Shown here piece after piece: positions 1-11,111 of a stretch of DNA of 64,000 bases. Each line of letters opens with the position of its first letter. The first letter of the stretch is position 1. Under the pieces are notes generated by a model. That model did no database searches and was not told where the DNA came from. It was given only the letters and a program-made list of their open reading frames with translations. A program made the position numbers and the translations under genes. Source of the DNA: Pseudoips prasinana. Lineage: Eukaryota; Arthropoda; Insecta; Lepidoptera; Nolidae. The DNA is taken from contig OX621254.1 of assembly GCA_951640165.1 (NCBI GenBank), positions 21,612,001 through 21,676,000 on the forward strand, read 5' to 3'.

Positions 1-369
1 TGGTTTGGGAAACTCTTTAATTGTTTGCACTTTGTCTTCCAACGGTCGTATTCCTTTTGTACATACTTCATAGCCTAGAAACTCGAGTTTTGTCTTACCG
101 AAACAACACTTTGCCATGTTAACCGAAATACCGTATCTATTAAATCGTTCAAATACTTGCTGTGATGTTTATGTTGAGTGACGTCACTGGCGATGATGAC
201 GTCATCGAGATAACAGAATAGGAAATCTAGTCCCTGTAACACTACCGTGTTCATAAAGCGTTGGAAGGTTTGGGCACTGTTTCTCAAACCGAAACTCATC
301 CATGGAAACTCCCACAAACCAAATGGAGTTATGATAGCAGTTTTTTCTACGTCTTCTGGAGCGATTTCA
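1..369 (-). pseudogene. Ty3/gypsy reverse transcriptase, middle part (runs off the left edge)
   Basis: The minus-strand translation carries the core of a Ty3/gypsy reverse transcriptase: FGLRNSAQTFQRFMN, then FCYLDDVIIAS, whose YLDD is the catalytic metal-binding box. The enzyme copies the element RNA into DNA in a cytoplasmic particle. The reading frame starts abruptly at 369 because a LINE is inserted at 370-8241; the upstream part of the same polymerase lies at 8242-9116. A frame disruption follows the YLDD box near 160. The rest of pol and the 3' LTR would lie left of the window. Family assignment is firm; the copy is dead because it is split. Confidence 0.9.
364..369. repeat. Left target-site duplication (ATTTCA) of the 370-8241 LINE
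   Basis: ATTTCA here is repeated at 8242-8247. Removing the insert and one copy joins the two gypsy reverse-transcriptase halves in frame (the conserved RAYH...APED region), so the duplication marks the exact insertion site. Confidence 0.85.
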
Positions 370-726
370 TATTCGCCCGATGGCCTGCTAAAGAGTGGAC
401 GTGTGTCAGTTTGTGCTCCTAATTAATTAAAATCAATTAATACTGTTTACGGAACTTTAACCTCTACGCTAATAACGAAAGAGCATAGTGTCGCGGTAAC
501 CATCCTAGCAAGTGTTTCGTAGCGGTCGCCCCCTCTGGGCCTACATCCTCACCGCCGCGAGAACGAAACTCACACCAATAATTGCTATCCCGCTCTCACG
601 CATCGCACTGCGCGCTGACCCCACCAACAGTGACGTATGCGCTGCCACCTTGTATCGCCGATTGCTGCCTTATCTACTAGCGCTACGGTCTACATTTCCA
701 TAGCGGCCCCGACGTCACTACTCACT

Positions 727-1704
727 ATGTCTCGCATACATCGGACGCCACCAACTTCTATGCCTCCAAGCAGCGAGGTGACACATGCCGTTTCTGACTC
801 GGACATCCCGCAAACACTGTATGACGCTGATAACAAAAATGTAAACACAACTTTGCGTTACAAACGTTCTCGCGAAGCCTGTTCGCCGAATAGCGCATTT
901 CTTCTTGAATTCAAGGAAGAAATCAAAAACATGCTATGGAATTGGAGAGCGGAACAGGAGGAGTACATTAGCAAAATGTATAATCAGCAAACCTCTACAG
1001 CAACCAAGTTAGCAGCCGACATTGCAGAAATCAAGCTACAAATTGGATCAGTACAAAAATCAAACATTGATATAGAAAAATCTATCGACTTTGTCAATAC
1101 GCAGTTTGAGGATCTAAAACAGCAAATTGAACTTCTGAAAAAAGAGAAAAAAGCTTATAATTACACTATCGGCACAATTGAAGACAAAATTCTAGACTTG
1201 CAACAACTATCACGCTCATCCTGCGTCGAATTACGTAACATACCTAAACCTGAGAACGAAACTTTTTCGGATCTGAACTCGATTATCTCGAAAGTTGGGG
1301 GGGTAGTCAAATTACCTCTCACAGAGACACAAATACGCGACTTCTATCGTCTCCCTGGCAAGCCAGGAGTGGCTAGGCCTATTGTTGCCGAATTTAACTC
1401 TGTGCAAACAAAAATACAACTGATTACTTCCATCCGGAATTACAACAACAGTCGCAGCAAGGAAGACGGCCTTAACACTAACAACCTTGGCTTGGCTGGT
1501 GACAAGAAGGCCATTTATATAGCGGAACACCTGCCCTCAAGCGCCAGAAAGCTGTTCTTCAAGGCTAGAGAATTCTCAAAATTGAACAACTACATGTATT
1601 GCTGGACGAAAAATGGGAATATCTACATACGGAAGGAAACAGGTGCCCGCCAAATTCTCATTAAAACCGAGCAAACTCTCTTGGATCTTGAAATTAATCC
1701 GTGA
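727..1704 (+). CDS. LINE ORF1 protein (coiled-coil RNA-binding type)
   Basis: This is an open frame of 325 codons from the ATG at 727; an upstream ATG at 637 would add 30 residues, but they look like 5' UTR. ORF1 proteins of Jockey/CR1 LINEs bind the element RNA to form the transposition particle. Residues about 60-180 are rich in K, E, Q and leucine and read as a long coiled coil, followed by a conserved block (VELRNIPKPENE) typical of the C-terminal RNA-binding domain of such ORF1s. No PHD finger is seen at the N terminus, unlike ORF1 of the LINE at 20437-21420. It is the only undamaged frame of this LINE. Role is inferred from position and layout. Confidence 0.65.
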   Translation: MSRIHRTPPTSMPPSSEVTHAVSDSDIPQTLYDADNKNVNTTLRYKRSREACSPNSAFLLEFKEEIKNMLWNWRAEQEEYISKMYNQQTSTATKLAADIAEIKLQIGSVQKSNIDIEKSIDFVNTQFEDLKQQIELLKKEKKAYNYTIGTIEDKILDLQQLSRSSCVELRNIPKPENETFSDLNSIISKVGGVVKLPLTETQIRDFYRLPGKPGVARPIVAEFNSVQTKIQLITSIRNYNNSRSKEDGLNTNNLGLAGDKKAIYIAEHLPSSARKLFFKAREFSKLNNYMYCWTKNGNIYIRKETGARQILIKTEQTLLDLEINP

Positions 1705-2227
1705 CTATCAATTGCAACCGTGAGCCTTTTCGCATTACTTGTTTCTGTTTCTCACTACTTTTTAGAAAAACTTTATTGCAACTACAACTTTTATTGTAAA
1801 ACTACATTGTCCACTACACACTATACATTACCTCCACATATTATATTGATTTCTCTACAGTTTATACACAATTATACACTTAAATTATAATATAACTGCT
1901 ACATTAACTACAGACTACCATACATACTACATTAACATATCTACACCTATGCCGCATAAACAACAACATAATTTTTCTAACAGTAAATGCATTTACGTGT
2001 TGAAAAACCATACTGCGTTAGCTTTATTACTCTCACACAAAAACCAGCAAATCTACATAACATGCCAAAGTTATTTATCCGAATACAATGACTCATATCA
2101 CTATGACTATTCTCTCGCTCGCTCTGATTGTATTGTTACCGTTCAACATTGATATTACAAGTTCATTTTACAATCCGTGGCACCTTTATGATGTTTTTAA
2201 CTTTAAATAAAATTCGATTGTTCTAAT
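1705..2227. other. Spacer between ORF1 and ORF2 of the LINE
   Basis: About 520 bases of A/T-rich sequence without a supported gene. A gap this long between ORF1 and ORF2 is unusual for Jockey-type LINEs, where the frames normally abut or overlap, so it may hide a small decayed insertion; no terminal repeats were found. Confidence 0.4.
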
Positions 2228-2632
2228 ATGTTTATTACTGACGATCTAGAAAATGACGAACAGCAAACAAAGTGTACCTTGCTCAGCGAGACAAAAAAGT
2301 GCGCACAATTTATTAAGTATGATAAAAATTATAATGATTCTTTGTCGCTCGTCACTCTTAACATAAGAAGCATTAACAGGAATTTTGACCAATTTCTTGC
2401 ATTTGTTTCGACCCTAAATTTTCCAGTAGACGTATTTGTGTTGACAGAATCTTGGACTAGTGTTAATAACTCCCCACCACTTATCGATAATTATGACACA
2501 TTTTCGACAAAAAATAGCATTAATCAAAACGACGGTGTAGTCGTTTATGTGCGCGATGAACTGAAGGCAAAGTCATTTGAACCTGATTTTTCTGAAGGCA
2601 ATTGTATTATAATAAATATTGAACCCGATTAA
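2228..2632 (+). pseudogene. LINE ORF2, N-terminal half of the AP-like endonuclease
   Basis: The frame begins the endonuclease/exonuclease/phosphatase fold that nicks target DNA for LINE integration: LVTLNIRSINRNFDQF, then DVFVLTESWT, whose E is a catalytic metal ligand, and GVVVYVRDEL. It stops at 2632 where a minus-strand LINE fragment is inserted. The fold resumes at 4690. A few residues that should lie between the halves (the YRPP region) are missing, so the insertion seems to have removed some target DNA. Confidence 0.8.
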
Positions 2633-2959
2633 AATAAAATAAAAAAGGTTTTTATTCACGTAGACTTTAAAAAAGCGCTTGTAAATAGTCAGAACATGTT
2701 TGTAGTAATATAGTTGTATACATTAGATATTATTTCTAGTAACATAGATATTTAGGTACATCTTGTATGAAAACATTTATAAAATTTATTTTATTACAGA
2801 AATGATATTTAGCTAGCTCGTATCAAGTTATTGTCAAGAGATTATGTTTAATTATCTAGTTTAAGTCTAATATTTTTACTACATATTGTCAATGGTTCTG
2901 TCTATATTAAAGGTATTATTATTATGACGGACCTTGTGTTAATAACGACGGTCGCGCTT

Positions 2960-3092
2960 TAATGCTACCACCGGAATCAATGCGCCCCAACTGAGAAGAC
3001 CCAGCGAAACAAACTCAGTGGGTTCATCTACTACCGGTTTCAACACGACCCAGTTGAGACGGTCCGGCGAAACATACTCAAGCGGGCATGAA
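2960..3092. repeat. Degenerate tandem duplication of about 64 bases in a LINE 3' UTR
   Basis: Two adjacent diverged units (about 2967-3030 and 3031-3092) share the order CCGG..TCAA..CG.CCCA..TGAGA..CC.GCGAAAC. They lie in the 3' UTR of the 2633-4686 LINE and are more GC-rich than their surroundings. Confidence 0.55.
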
Positions 3093-3309
3093 CACGGGAT
3101 TTGGTCCAATTAGAGTAATTATTTAGTAGGCAAACACAATATATGCTCGATCGGTTGTCTGAATGCTTATTATTTTAGATTATATTTAGGTATACAAAAG
3201 AAAAACTTCGAAACAATAACATTATTCATTTTGAGACAGAGTCAATAATTTTAAATTAAGTATATGATAGCAATCATTTACAGATAGTTCACGTAACACA
3301 GCAGATCAG

Positions 3310-4684
3310 TCATGTCTGTATGGCTACAAGATCTCCAGCGAGCAATGTGCAGGTAGGAAGTGAGAGCCAGACGTCTTTGTCATCGATGTACTCTTTAGTG
3401 GTGTAATAACCCCTAGCCATAAGTATACGTTTAATATGTGTTTTAAAACTTGTGTCAGGCAGATCAGTAATTTGAGTAGGAAGCTTGTTATAAAACCTAA
3501 TACAATTTCCTAAAAATGATTTATTAGTTTTGCTTACTCTAAAGCCTGGCAGGGCTAGTTTGTTTTTATTCCTAGTATTTATATTATGCAGTTCACTTTT
3601 CTTTTTATAATTATGAATATTTTTTCTAACAAACATTATATTCTGATATATATATTCCGATGGCACAGTAAGTATATTTATTTCTTTAAACAAATTTCGC
3701 AAAGAATCGCGACTGCCTAAACCATAAATGGCTCTGACTGCTCTTTTCTGCAATACAAAAATAGCACCTATGTCAGCCGCCGAACCCCACAGCAGAATGC
3801 CATACGACATAATGCTATGAAGGTACGCGAAATACACTAATCTAGCAGTTTGTTCATCTGACAATTGCCTTATTTTCCAGACAGCATAGGAAGCCGAACT
3901 TAATTTACCTGCTAACTTTTCAATCTGAGGACCCCATTGCAATTTTGAATCAAGTGTCAATCCTAAAAATACGGTCGATGGGACTAGATCTAATATTTTC
4001 GCATTAAGTGCAACTGTTGGTACAATTTGAGTCACATTCGGCAATGAGAACCTGATGCATTTAGTTTTCCCTGCATTTAACAAGAGATTATTTGCCGAAA
4101 ACCATTCTGATATAAAGCTGAGTGTTTTATTATGCTCAATAAGATCTTTATCCTTTCTATTTACTTTAAATATGAGCGAAGTATCATCAGCGAACAAAAC
4201 TATGTCTGATACTTTCTCTACCAGATAAGGGAGATCATTTATATAAACTAGAAATAAAAATGGGCCCAATATAGATCCTTGGGGCACCCCCATTTTCACA
4301 GGATGACGTGCCTATCGAAACCATCTGTTGTCGCCCCGATAAATAGGACATCACAAGATCAAGAGATGTGCCAGATATTCCATAGTACTTCAGTTTAACA
4401 ACGAGCGTACGATGATCAACGCAATCGAAAGCCTTAGAGAGATCACAGAAAACTCCCAGCGCATCCTGTGATCCCTCCCAAGCCTCCAATATTGACCTAA
4501 TTAATGTGCAACCTGCATCCTGAGTAGAGCGGCCCCTTGTAAACCCGAACTGCTTGTTATGCAATATCTCATTCACGTTAAAGTGCGACAACATTTGGCT
4601 GAGCATCAGCTTTTCAAATATTTTACTTAAAGCTGGTAGTATTGAGATAGGCCTATTATTCCATTGTTTGCTCTTACCGACCAC
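3310..4684 (-). pseudogene. LINE reverse transcriptase, C-terminal two thirds
   Basis: The translation begins in the RT domain (NNRPISILPALSKIFEKL), passes FDCVDHRTLVVKLKYYGI, GVPQGSILGPFLFLVYIND and the catalytic FADDTSLIF, and ends with the long C-terminal tail common in Jockey-type ORF2s. Two overlapping frames (4684-4235 and 4299-3310) show one frameshift just before GVPQGS. It lacks ORF1, the endonuclease and the N-terminal part of RT, as expected of a 5'-truncated insertion. Confidence 0.85.
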
Positions 4685-4689
4685 CGTGT

Positions 4690-5130
4690 TTTAGAAATAC
4701 CTCGAACTACCTGAATTCGCTTGACCAAGTTCTATGTGGACTTAACTCTAGAAATATAATATTTACTGGTGACATCAACATAAACACCCTTGCAGACACC
4801 ACTGGACCGACAGAAGACTACCTTAATCTTTTAGCTATGCATGGTCTTAAACAAGGTATTACAAAACCCACTAGACTACTAACCTGTCTAGACCATTTTA
4901 TGATTAAATCACGCAATTCATGGCAAACAGTGGTGTTTGAACAGCAGCTTACTGACCATTCTCCCATTTTGTTATATATAAAAGGAATGTTAAATAGAGT
5001 ACCCTATAAATGTAAAAAAACAGTTATAAACTATGAGAATATTTCCACTGCACTGGCAAATGAATCGTGGCACGATATGTATAAAACCGGTGATGCTAAC
5101 ATAGCCGCTGAAGCGTATGAGATGTGGTTT
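4690..5130 (+). pseudogene. LINE ORF2, C-terminal half of the endonuclease
   Basis: The fold resumes after the inner LINE with IIFTGDINI (the catalytic D-x-N of the endonuclease), then LDHFMIKS and LTDHSPILLYI, whose D-H pair is the catalytic C-terminal motif. The frame runs toward the linker and is cut near 5130 by the LTR-element fragment. Together with 2228-2632 it gives nearly the whole endonuclease of the plus-strand LINE. Confidence 0.8.
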
Positions 5131-5773
5131 GGAAAAAAACAATTAAACGATTCACAAATCATAAACTTACAAATTTATTTTAAAAAAAAAAGTATGGTCA
5201 TGGGTTATAAGCCCGTCATTTATTATGCCCTATGGAGGTAGGCGCGCCAAGTACTCTCCTGGCTGGCTTCGTCGCTAACGGAGATGTCGCGGAGTTCCAG
5301 GAGGATTACGCAGGCCGGAGGATGACCCACAGGGATTGGGCTGGTCTGAAGTGTGGCTTCGTCGCTAACGGTGACGGATGTTGAGATACAGTTGCAATTC
5401 GTACTTTGGACCCTCGTAGGCCGAACTTTGGACCCTGGGGATTGAAGTCCGCCAATATGGGGTTAACACTGATTGAAATTAACTTGTTAAACTAATAACT
5501 ATTTGTGAATGAAGATTCACTTCAACTTGAAGATGTTACACGACGCGACTAAGAAAAATATAACGTTTCTTTTTAAGTGAGTGCGTACGTGCTATCGCAA
5601 TGAGTGCAATCTGAGTCTGACCTCCCAACGTTCGCTAAATCCCCGCTCGGCGGCTCACGCTTCCCAACCGGTTTTGCTTAGCGACCGCTCGACGGCTACC
5701 AAACTGGTTTAAAGCGGCGGAGAATTAATACTAAAATGAACTAAGGAGCGTTGAATAGAAATACAACGTTACA
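5131..5773 (+). mobile_element. 3' end of an LTR retrotransposon inserted in the LINE
   Basis: This 640-base block interrupts the linker between endonuclease and RT. Its right part is an LTR-like unit (5534-5773); its left part (5240-5530) is GC-rich and contains two copies of GGCTTCGTCGCTAACGG about 92 bases apart (near 5266 and 5358). No frame long enough to name the family is present, so BEL/Pao versus gypsy cannot be decided. No flanking duplication is visible, which suggests truncation or recombination. Confidence 0.5.
5534..5773 (+). repeat. Putative LTR, 240 bases
   Basis: It starts TGTTACACGACG and ends CAACGTTACA, giving the inverted ends TGTTAC/GTTACA typical of LTRs. The LINE coding frame resumes within a few bases of its right end. 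Flanks AAGA and CCGC do not match, so it is not a simple solo LTR. Confidence 0.55.
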
Positions 5774-5778
5774 CCGCT

Positions 5779-7865
5779 GAAATACTAACGACTAAACTAT
5801 TGTCTATTATTAATGAAAATACTACAATCAGATCGGTACCTAACCGGTACAAACCTTTAAAGCCCTGGATAACTAAAGGTGTCATTAAATGCATCAGAAA
5901 GCGCGATAGATTACACACAAAGCTAAAAAAATCACCAAACGATATTAGTCTTATACAGAACTACCTAAACTATAGAAATACTTGCAATAATTTAATTAAA
6001 CATCTTAAAAAACAATATTACCAGGACCAACTGTTACAAAAATAGTAATAACTTAAAAGAGACTTGGAAAATCATTAAAGAAGTATGTAATTTCAATAAT
6101 AAAAACGCAGTGCCGCATGAACTGCTTAGTATTAACAACTCACCTTCAACCTCTCTCAATACGGTTAATGACTACTTTACATCATTTGGCGGCACTCTAG
6201 CGGGTAATATGCTAAAAAAAGGAATCTTAATGAGTATGATTTAGCCTCCTTGTCCAGAGCAAAAAATCCGCCTTGTGACTCAATGTACTTTAGCCCCACA
6301 GACCCGCAAGAAGTAGCAAGACTTATAGCTGGCCTGAGGTCCCACAGTGCGCCTGGTTGGGACAAAATAACTGCTGACATTCTGAAGCTTAACATTGATA
6401 AATTGGCTGTACCGCTTACCTTTTTATGTAACCTAAGCATGGAGTCCGGTATTTTTCCATCCATATTTAAAACAGCTGTAGTCTGTCCTGTACATAAAAC
6501 TGGAGACAAAAAAGAACCTACCAACTACAGGCCTATCTCGCTTCTCTCAACCCTGTCAAAGGTTATAGAAAAAGTAGTTAACAAACGGGTAATTTGCTAC
6601 TTAGAAAAAAACAAACTCTTACACAAGAATCAATTTGACTTTAGGGAGGGTAAGTCGACCGAGGATGCGGTTCTGGAGCTGACGAATATTATAACCTCGT
6701 ACATAGAGAAAGGCGAAAGATGTGTCGGAGTCTTTCTGGACCTCCAGAAAGCTTTCGACACGGTTTCTACTAAAATATTACTAACGAGGTTGGAAAACAT
6801 CGGTATTCGTGGAGTTGTTCTGGACTGGTTTAAAGACTACCTCAAAAACCGATCTCAAAGTGTACGGGTGGACAACTATGAGAGCGCTAGTGGAGCTTGT
6901 GGTTTCGGTGTACCGCAGGAAAGTACGATGGGACCTACCCTATTTCTAATATATATCGACAGCTTAAATAATGTTCCACTACCTCAGGCTGAGCTCATAA
7001 TGTTCGCCGATGACACTGTTTTACTCTTCCACGACACTGATTGGAAAAAAGCCACCAAAGTGGCTGAGAGTGGCCTGGCCAAAGTAACTGAGGGGCTTGA
7101 AGACAGTCTACTTTCACTTAATGCTTCCAAAACTAAATATATATGTTTCAGCAAATCCCATGTAACCAGCCCGAAGCAGCACCTAGAGCTCAAAACACAT
7201 GTGTTTCCATGCAACCGTTTAAACAGCCGCGTTGACTGTACTTATACCTCGCTATCTCGAGTTCCATCTCTCAAATACTTAGGTGTAACTGTGGACGAAA
7301 AGCTTGACTGGAGACTTCACGTACAAACACTCTCTGCAAGAGTTAGGAAAAAAACCTACGTGACGTAGCAAGTACCAAATTGCTTATACAAACCTACCGC
7401 GCCCTGTGCGAGTGTTTAATTCGCTACTGCATCTGTGCTTGGGGTAACGCTGGTAAAACACTTCTCATAGCTGTTGAACGAGCCCAGCGCGCAGTACTGA
7501 AAGTATTAATGCGGCTACCTTATCGATATCCTACTAGTAATCTGTACGATAGGACAGGAGTACTGTCGGTCCGGAAGCTATTCGTCCACCAGATATTGCT
7601 ACGATATCATCTTAGGATTGTACCTACTCTACCCACTGCACCCAAACGTGTTGACCGCTGTCCTGTACCACCTGTTAAAACTACTTTTGCCTAGCGTCAC
7701 TTTAATGTATTAGCACCGACACTATACAACAAAATTTTAAAAATCCAAATGAACTGTAAAAATCTGACCAAATATAAATTTCGAACAACTGTACTACAAT
7801 GGCTTAGCGCAAAAAGTTATGATGATGTTGAGAACATTTTAATGAAAAAAGATAATTATGTATGA
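5779..7865 (+). pseudogene. LINE ORF2 reverse transcriptase and C-terminal tail
   Basis: After the linker (KPWITKGVIKCIRKRD, a hallmark between endonuclease and RT) the frame shifts at about 6045 and 6240, then a 372-codon open stretch (6250-7368) carries RT: YRPISLLSTLSKVIEKV, GVFLDLQKAFDTV, the degraded GVPQESTMGP (usually GVPQGS-LGP) and FADDTVLLF with the two catalytic aspartates. After a stop near 7368 the C-terminal tail continues in another frame to about 7694 and then past one stop to about 7865. The enzyme would reverse-transcribe LINE RNA at the nicked target. The copy is dead. Confidence 0.85.
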
Positions 7866-7895
7866 ATATGTATGTAATTTATGTCACATGCACGC

Positions 7896-7896
7896 A

Positions 7897-7933
<37 letters not shown>

Positions 7934-8040
7934 CTGCACGCACGTACACACACACACACACACCCTCACACACACACACACACACACCCTCTCACACACA
8001 CACACACACACACCCACATGCACACGCACACACGCACTCA
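7896..8040 (+). repeat. (CA)n microsatellite in the LINE 3' UTR
   Basis: About 145 bases of interrupted CA dinucleotides. Three overlapping frames of His/Thr-only protein arise from it and are not genes. Confidence 0.95.
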
Positions 8041-8241
8041 AGCATACCCACACTTTTGAATGTTTGTTACATTAATAATATTAATATGACACTGTATAAC
8101 ATGACATATTTAAGTACCTAATCATAAGGCGAAGACACTGGCTCCTGACATACAGTTTCTACTAGTTCAGGGGTCAGGGAATTCAAACCACCTGTAAAAA
8201 GTTTATGTGAATAAATCATATTTTATTTTATTTTTTTTATT

Positions 8242-8247
8242 ATTTCA
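8242..8247. repeat. Right target-site duplication (ATTTCA) of the 370-8241 LINE
   Basis: Partner of 364-369; the gypsy reverse transcriptase resumes immediately to the right. Confidence 0.85.
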
Positions 8248-9618
8248 ATACAATGGTAAGCTCTGCGTATGTCTAGTTTGGTATATATCTGCTTACCTGC
8301 CAGTAAGTATGTGAAGTCTTGCAACCGTGGTATCGGGTAGCGGTCCGGTTTTGTAATTGCGTTTAACCTACGGTAATCTCCACACGGTCTAAGTTCTCCA
8401 TTGGTTTTTGGCACCACATGTAAAGGGCTGGCCCATGGCGACTTAGATGGTCGACAGATACCCATTTCTTGCATCACACGGAACTCTTCTTTTACCTTGT
8501 TGTATCGGGCAGGTGGTAACGGCCTGGCCCGTGCATATACCGGTGGTCCAGTAGTTTCGATGTGATGGTACACTCCATGTTGTGACGGTTCTCGAAAGGA
8601 TAGTACCGGTTTCGTAATGTCAGGAAATTTGAGTAAAAGTTCATAATACGGATGACTGCTGTCCACGGTTTGAACAGGCGGTTCAGGTTGTTTCACTAAC
8701 GAAGTGATAACACTGAGTTCTGTCGTTGTATCTATGAGCTTACACCTACTCAAGTCCACGAGTAACTTATGTTGCTTTAGGAAATCGGCACCAATTATTG
8801 GTTGTTTCACATCCGCGATTATAAATGTCCATCGGTAAGGACGGCGTAATTTAAAGTTCAGAACCAAAGTTTGAGTGCCATAGGTTTTTATCGGCGAACC
8901 GTTCGCTGCGTACAATGTATAGTCACTACACTTGTTATCACTAACCCGTTTATAAGTCACTGGGATAACTGATACACATGCGCCTGTGTCCACAAGGAAC
9001 TTTAGTCCACTATTACTATCGGTTACACATAAACGGTGGGAGGGTAAAATACTCGAAGTACAGCCATCCACCTTTGCCTGTACTCGTTCTAGTTTTCCTG
9101 ACTCTTCCAATTGCACGGTTTCACACAGTTCTTAGCTTGCTCCCGGAACCGATAATGATAGAAACACAACCAGTCTGGGTTTCTGTTATTTCTACCAGTT
9201 GAAGGACTGCGTCCACGAAATACCGGGCGTCTATTACTATAGTCTCTTTGTCTTGACCTTGACCTGTCTAACTGGTCGAGTCTCACGGTTATCTTGGCAA
9301 TCTCTGCCATGATTTTGTCCGTGTCTGGTGTTGAGACCTGCGCTATCTCTGTAACGCAAGGCCGAGTCGTCTCCGTAATCTTGTCCGCGCACACTGCCAA
9401 TTTGTCTAGGTCTGTAATTTCCGTTACCGCTAATACCGCGCGTGCCGAGGATGGTAAATGGCCTTGCCATAAAATGCGTAATGTTTCATCTGGAATTTTT
9501 TTTCCTGCTAATTCCTTCATTCTACGTAAAAGTTGTGACGGCTTTTGCATTCCCAATTCCATCTCTGAGATAAGCTTCTGTATTTGTCCGTTTTCAGATT
9601 CCTCATAAACTGACAATA
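8242..9618 (-). pseudogene. CsRn1-like Ty3/gypsy gag C terminus, protease and start of reverse transcriptase
   Basis: Read on the minus strand, 9618-9089 gives the capsid end (LLSVYEESENGQIQKLI) and a Cys-His box CFYHYRFREQAKNCVKPC, a C-x2-H-x9-C-x3-C pattern that fits the CHCC gag motif of the CsRn1 clade (recalled). An overlapping frame (9116-8242) carries the aspartic protease (FLVDTGACVSVIP, with the DTG active site and a later ADFLKQHKLLVDL) and the RT start (VPKTNGELRPCGDYRRLNAI, KLDIRRAYH). The protein would process gag-pol and copy the element. RT continues at 369 down to 1 across the LINE insert. Frames look fairly fresh here, but gag is interrupted at 9619. Confidence 0.88.
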
Positions 9619-10132
9619 GAGAGGCTACACACAACACTCACACCAACAATAATTTTAATGGCCACTGATATTTTAATTTAATTTTAAGTTTAATTTATTT
9701 TTTATTTAATTATAATATAATTTTAATTTGATTTAATTTTGATTTCATTTAATGTTAATTTAATTTTAGTTTGAATTGGATTTAATTTTGTTAAATTTTA
9801 TTTTAATTTTTGTAAATCTGAATTTAGTTTAGATTTGATTTGATATTAATTTTAATTTAATCCTATTTTTATTTAATTTAATTCTAAATTTTAATTTTGA
9901 AATTATAAATGATGTAATTAAATTTGAATTGCAATATGTGTCCAAATAGTGTAAATTAGTTTGATACACAAAGAATGAGCGCTCGTGTCTGAAATACAGA
10001 TAAGTATTTATCTAGTTCAGACACAGCCGCGTCATGCGATTGATTGAAAATGCTTAAGTAACCTGGTTTTTGTAAATTCTGTTTGTTGCATAATTTGTGA
10101 AATAAATATTATTATTATTATTATATTATTAT
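9619..10132 (+). mobile_element. A/T-rich non-LTR-like insertion with an ATT-repeat tail
   Basis: This 514-base block interrupts gypsy gag and is flanked by AATA at 9615-9618 and 10133-10136; removing it joins the gag frame. The right end has AATAAA followed by (ATT)n, as in RTE/L2-type or SINE 3' tails, so it is read as a plus-strand retroposon. About 240 bases (9660-9900) are almost only A and T with repeated TTTAATTT words. No coding frame. Confidence 0.6.
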
Positions 10133-10455
10133 AATAACCTATTTCGCAATGTTTCGAATTTGTTATGCTCGGGTGGATTCATCAGCACGTCTGTCACTTG
10201 TTGGATCGCTTCTTTGCCTAGCTTAGCCACAACCATGTTGGACTTGTTTTCATCACTCATCTTTTGCGGTGCGAGGATCGCCTCCGTGCGTAGGAACCAA
10301 ACACGTGGTTGGTCTGTCCAAAAGTCTGGTATTTTGGACTGTAGAGAGAGAGCTAATAAGTCTTCTCTTCCATCATGTCCGACTTCTGTTCTGTTGACAT
10401 CGTGGCTGCAGGTACGGGCACTGGCGTTGCTCCATGCGGTACTGGGTTAAACATT
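10133..10455 (-). pseudogene. Ty3/gypsy gag, N-terminal part
   Basis: The minus strand reads MFNPVPHGATP near 10455, then, after a one-base shift near 10360, LLALSLQSKIPDFW, a tryptophan-rich block (DQPRVWFLRTEAIL) and NMVVAKLGKEAIQQVTDVL, ending PPEHNKFETLRNRL at the insertion. This is the capsid-like N-terminal gag of the same element as 8242-9618. The frameshift shows that gag is no longer functional. Confidence 0.75.
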
Positions 10456-10589
10456 TTGAATAATCTATTACACAAAATCACTTGTTCACTTTCACAGGGT
10501 CACCACTGTGCGGGTCTTGTCATTGTAGCCTTTAACTAATGTTCATATGTATTTGTAGATAAGTGTTCAGGTGTCTGGCATCAAACCCA

Positions 10590-10755
10590 CATCAAATAAA
10601 ACATTCCTTATTACTTCACTTGGTACTTTTATTCGCACGACCGTGCGTAACAAGACTACTGAGGCGACTGCCCCCCGGGGGAAACGGGGAGACGTACTTT
10701 TGCTTATACAACACAATGTCGCCACAATATAATAGGTTCTTCTCTTATATGTAAT
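10590..10755 (-). repeat. Putative 5' LTR of the minus-strand gypsy
   Basis: Upstream of gag on the minus strand lies a block beginning TGTCCATATTAC near 10755 with an AATAAA signal near 10635, as expected for an LTR promoter/polyadenylation unit. The other LTR lies outside the window, so the borders cannot be confirmed and the primer-binding site is not assigned. Confidence 0.35.
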
Positions 10756-10759
10756 ATGG

Positions 10760-11110
10760 ACACATTTATCATTATTTTTAAAGTGATACTGACGTCGCTA
10801 TTTATTAAGAATCATTCAGTCAATTCTTAAAATATAATTATTGTCCAATAAAACAATAACTCTTACAGTACATTATTAGGTATATGTATGTTACACGATT
10901 GCTTAGTTGTTTGAGATCCGATTGTGATAACTCATTTTTATTCGATGAAAAATACTAAATGAATAGCCCCATACCATTTAAAGAATCATTAAATAATTTG
11001 TTTAAATCGGTTGCAAACAAGAGTAAAAATTAGCTCAGTGTTTTGCAAAACAATAATTAAGGTGTTCACCGCTCGAATTTCAATATCGATATTAGATCAG
11101 GATAACCATA
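10760..11110. other. A/T-rich spacer, nothing recognised
   Basis: No convincing frame, terminal repeats or known repeat. It separates the minus-strand gypsy from the plus-strand elements on the right. Confidence 0.5.
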
Positions 11111-11111
11111 G

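Larger units (their letters stand above)
2633..4686 (-). mobile_element. 5'-truncated LINE fragment inserted into the LINE endonuclease
   Basis: The minus strand holds the C-terminal part of a reverse transcriptase (4684 down to 3310) and a 3' UTR of about 670 bases ending with AATAAA and an A-rich tail at 2633-2655. It is closely related to the fragment at 51232-52105: both share TVFLG(L/I)T(L/I)DSKLQW and the stretch NILTVPS(E/Q)YIY. It lies wholly inside the endonuclease of the plus-strand LINE. A clean target duplication was not found. The fragment is dead: truncated at the 5' end and frameshifted near 4270-4300. Confidence 0.8.
370..8241 (+). mobile_element. Near full-length Jockey/CR1-superfamily LINE, itself invaded twice
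   Basis: This plus-strand non-LTR retrotransposon is bounded by the ATTTCA duplication. In order it has a 5' UTR, ORF1 (727-1704), endonuclease (2228-2632 and 4690-5130), reverse transcriptase (5779-7865) and a 3' UTR with a CA microsatellite. It ends in an AATAAA signal and an A/T-rich tail rich in TTTTA. Without the two inner inserts (2633-4686 and 5131-5773) it is about 5.2 kb, a normal length for this superfamily. It inserted into the minus-strand gypsy at 1-369 and 8242-10760. The exact clade within Jockey/CR1 cannot be settled by eye. It is inactive because ORF2 is broken by two inserts, frameshifts and stops. Confidence 0.85.

Noticed and set aside
5534..5773. Solo LTR
   Set aside because: Ends fit an LTR, but the flanks are not duplicated and LTR-element-like sequence lies only on the left, so a truncated 3' end is more likely.
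7858..8121. Three overlapping frames of His/Thr-rich protein
   Set aside because: They are translations of a (CA)n microsatellite.
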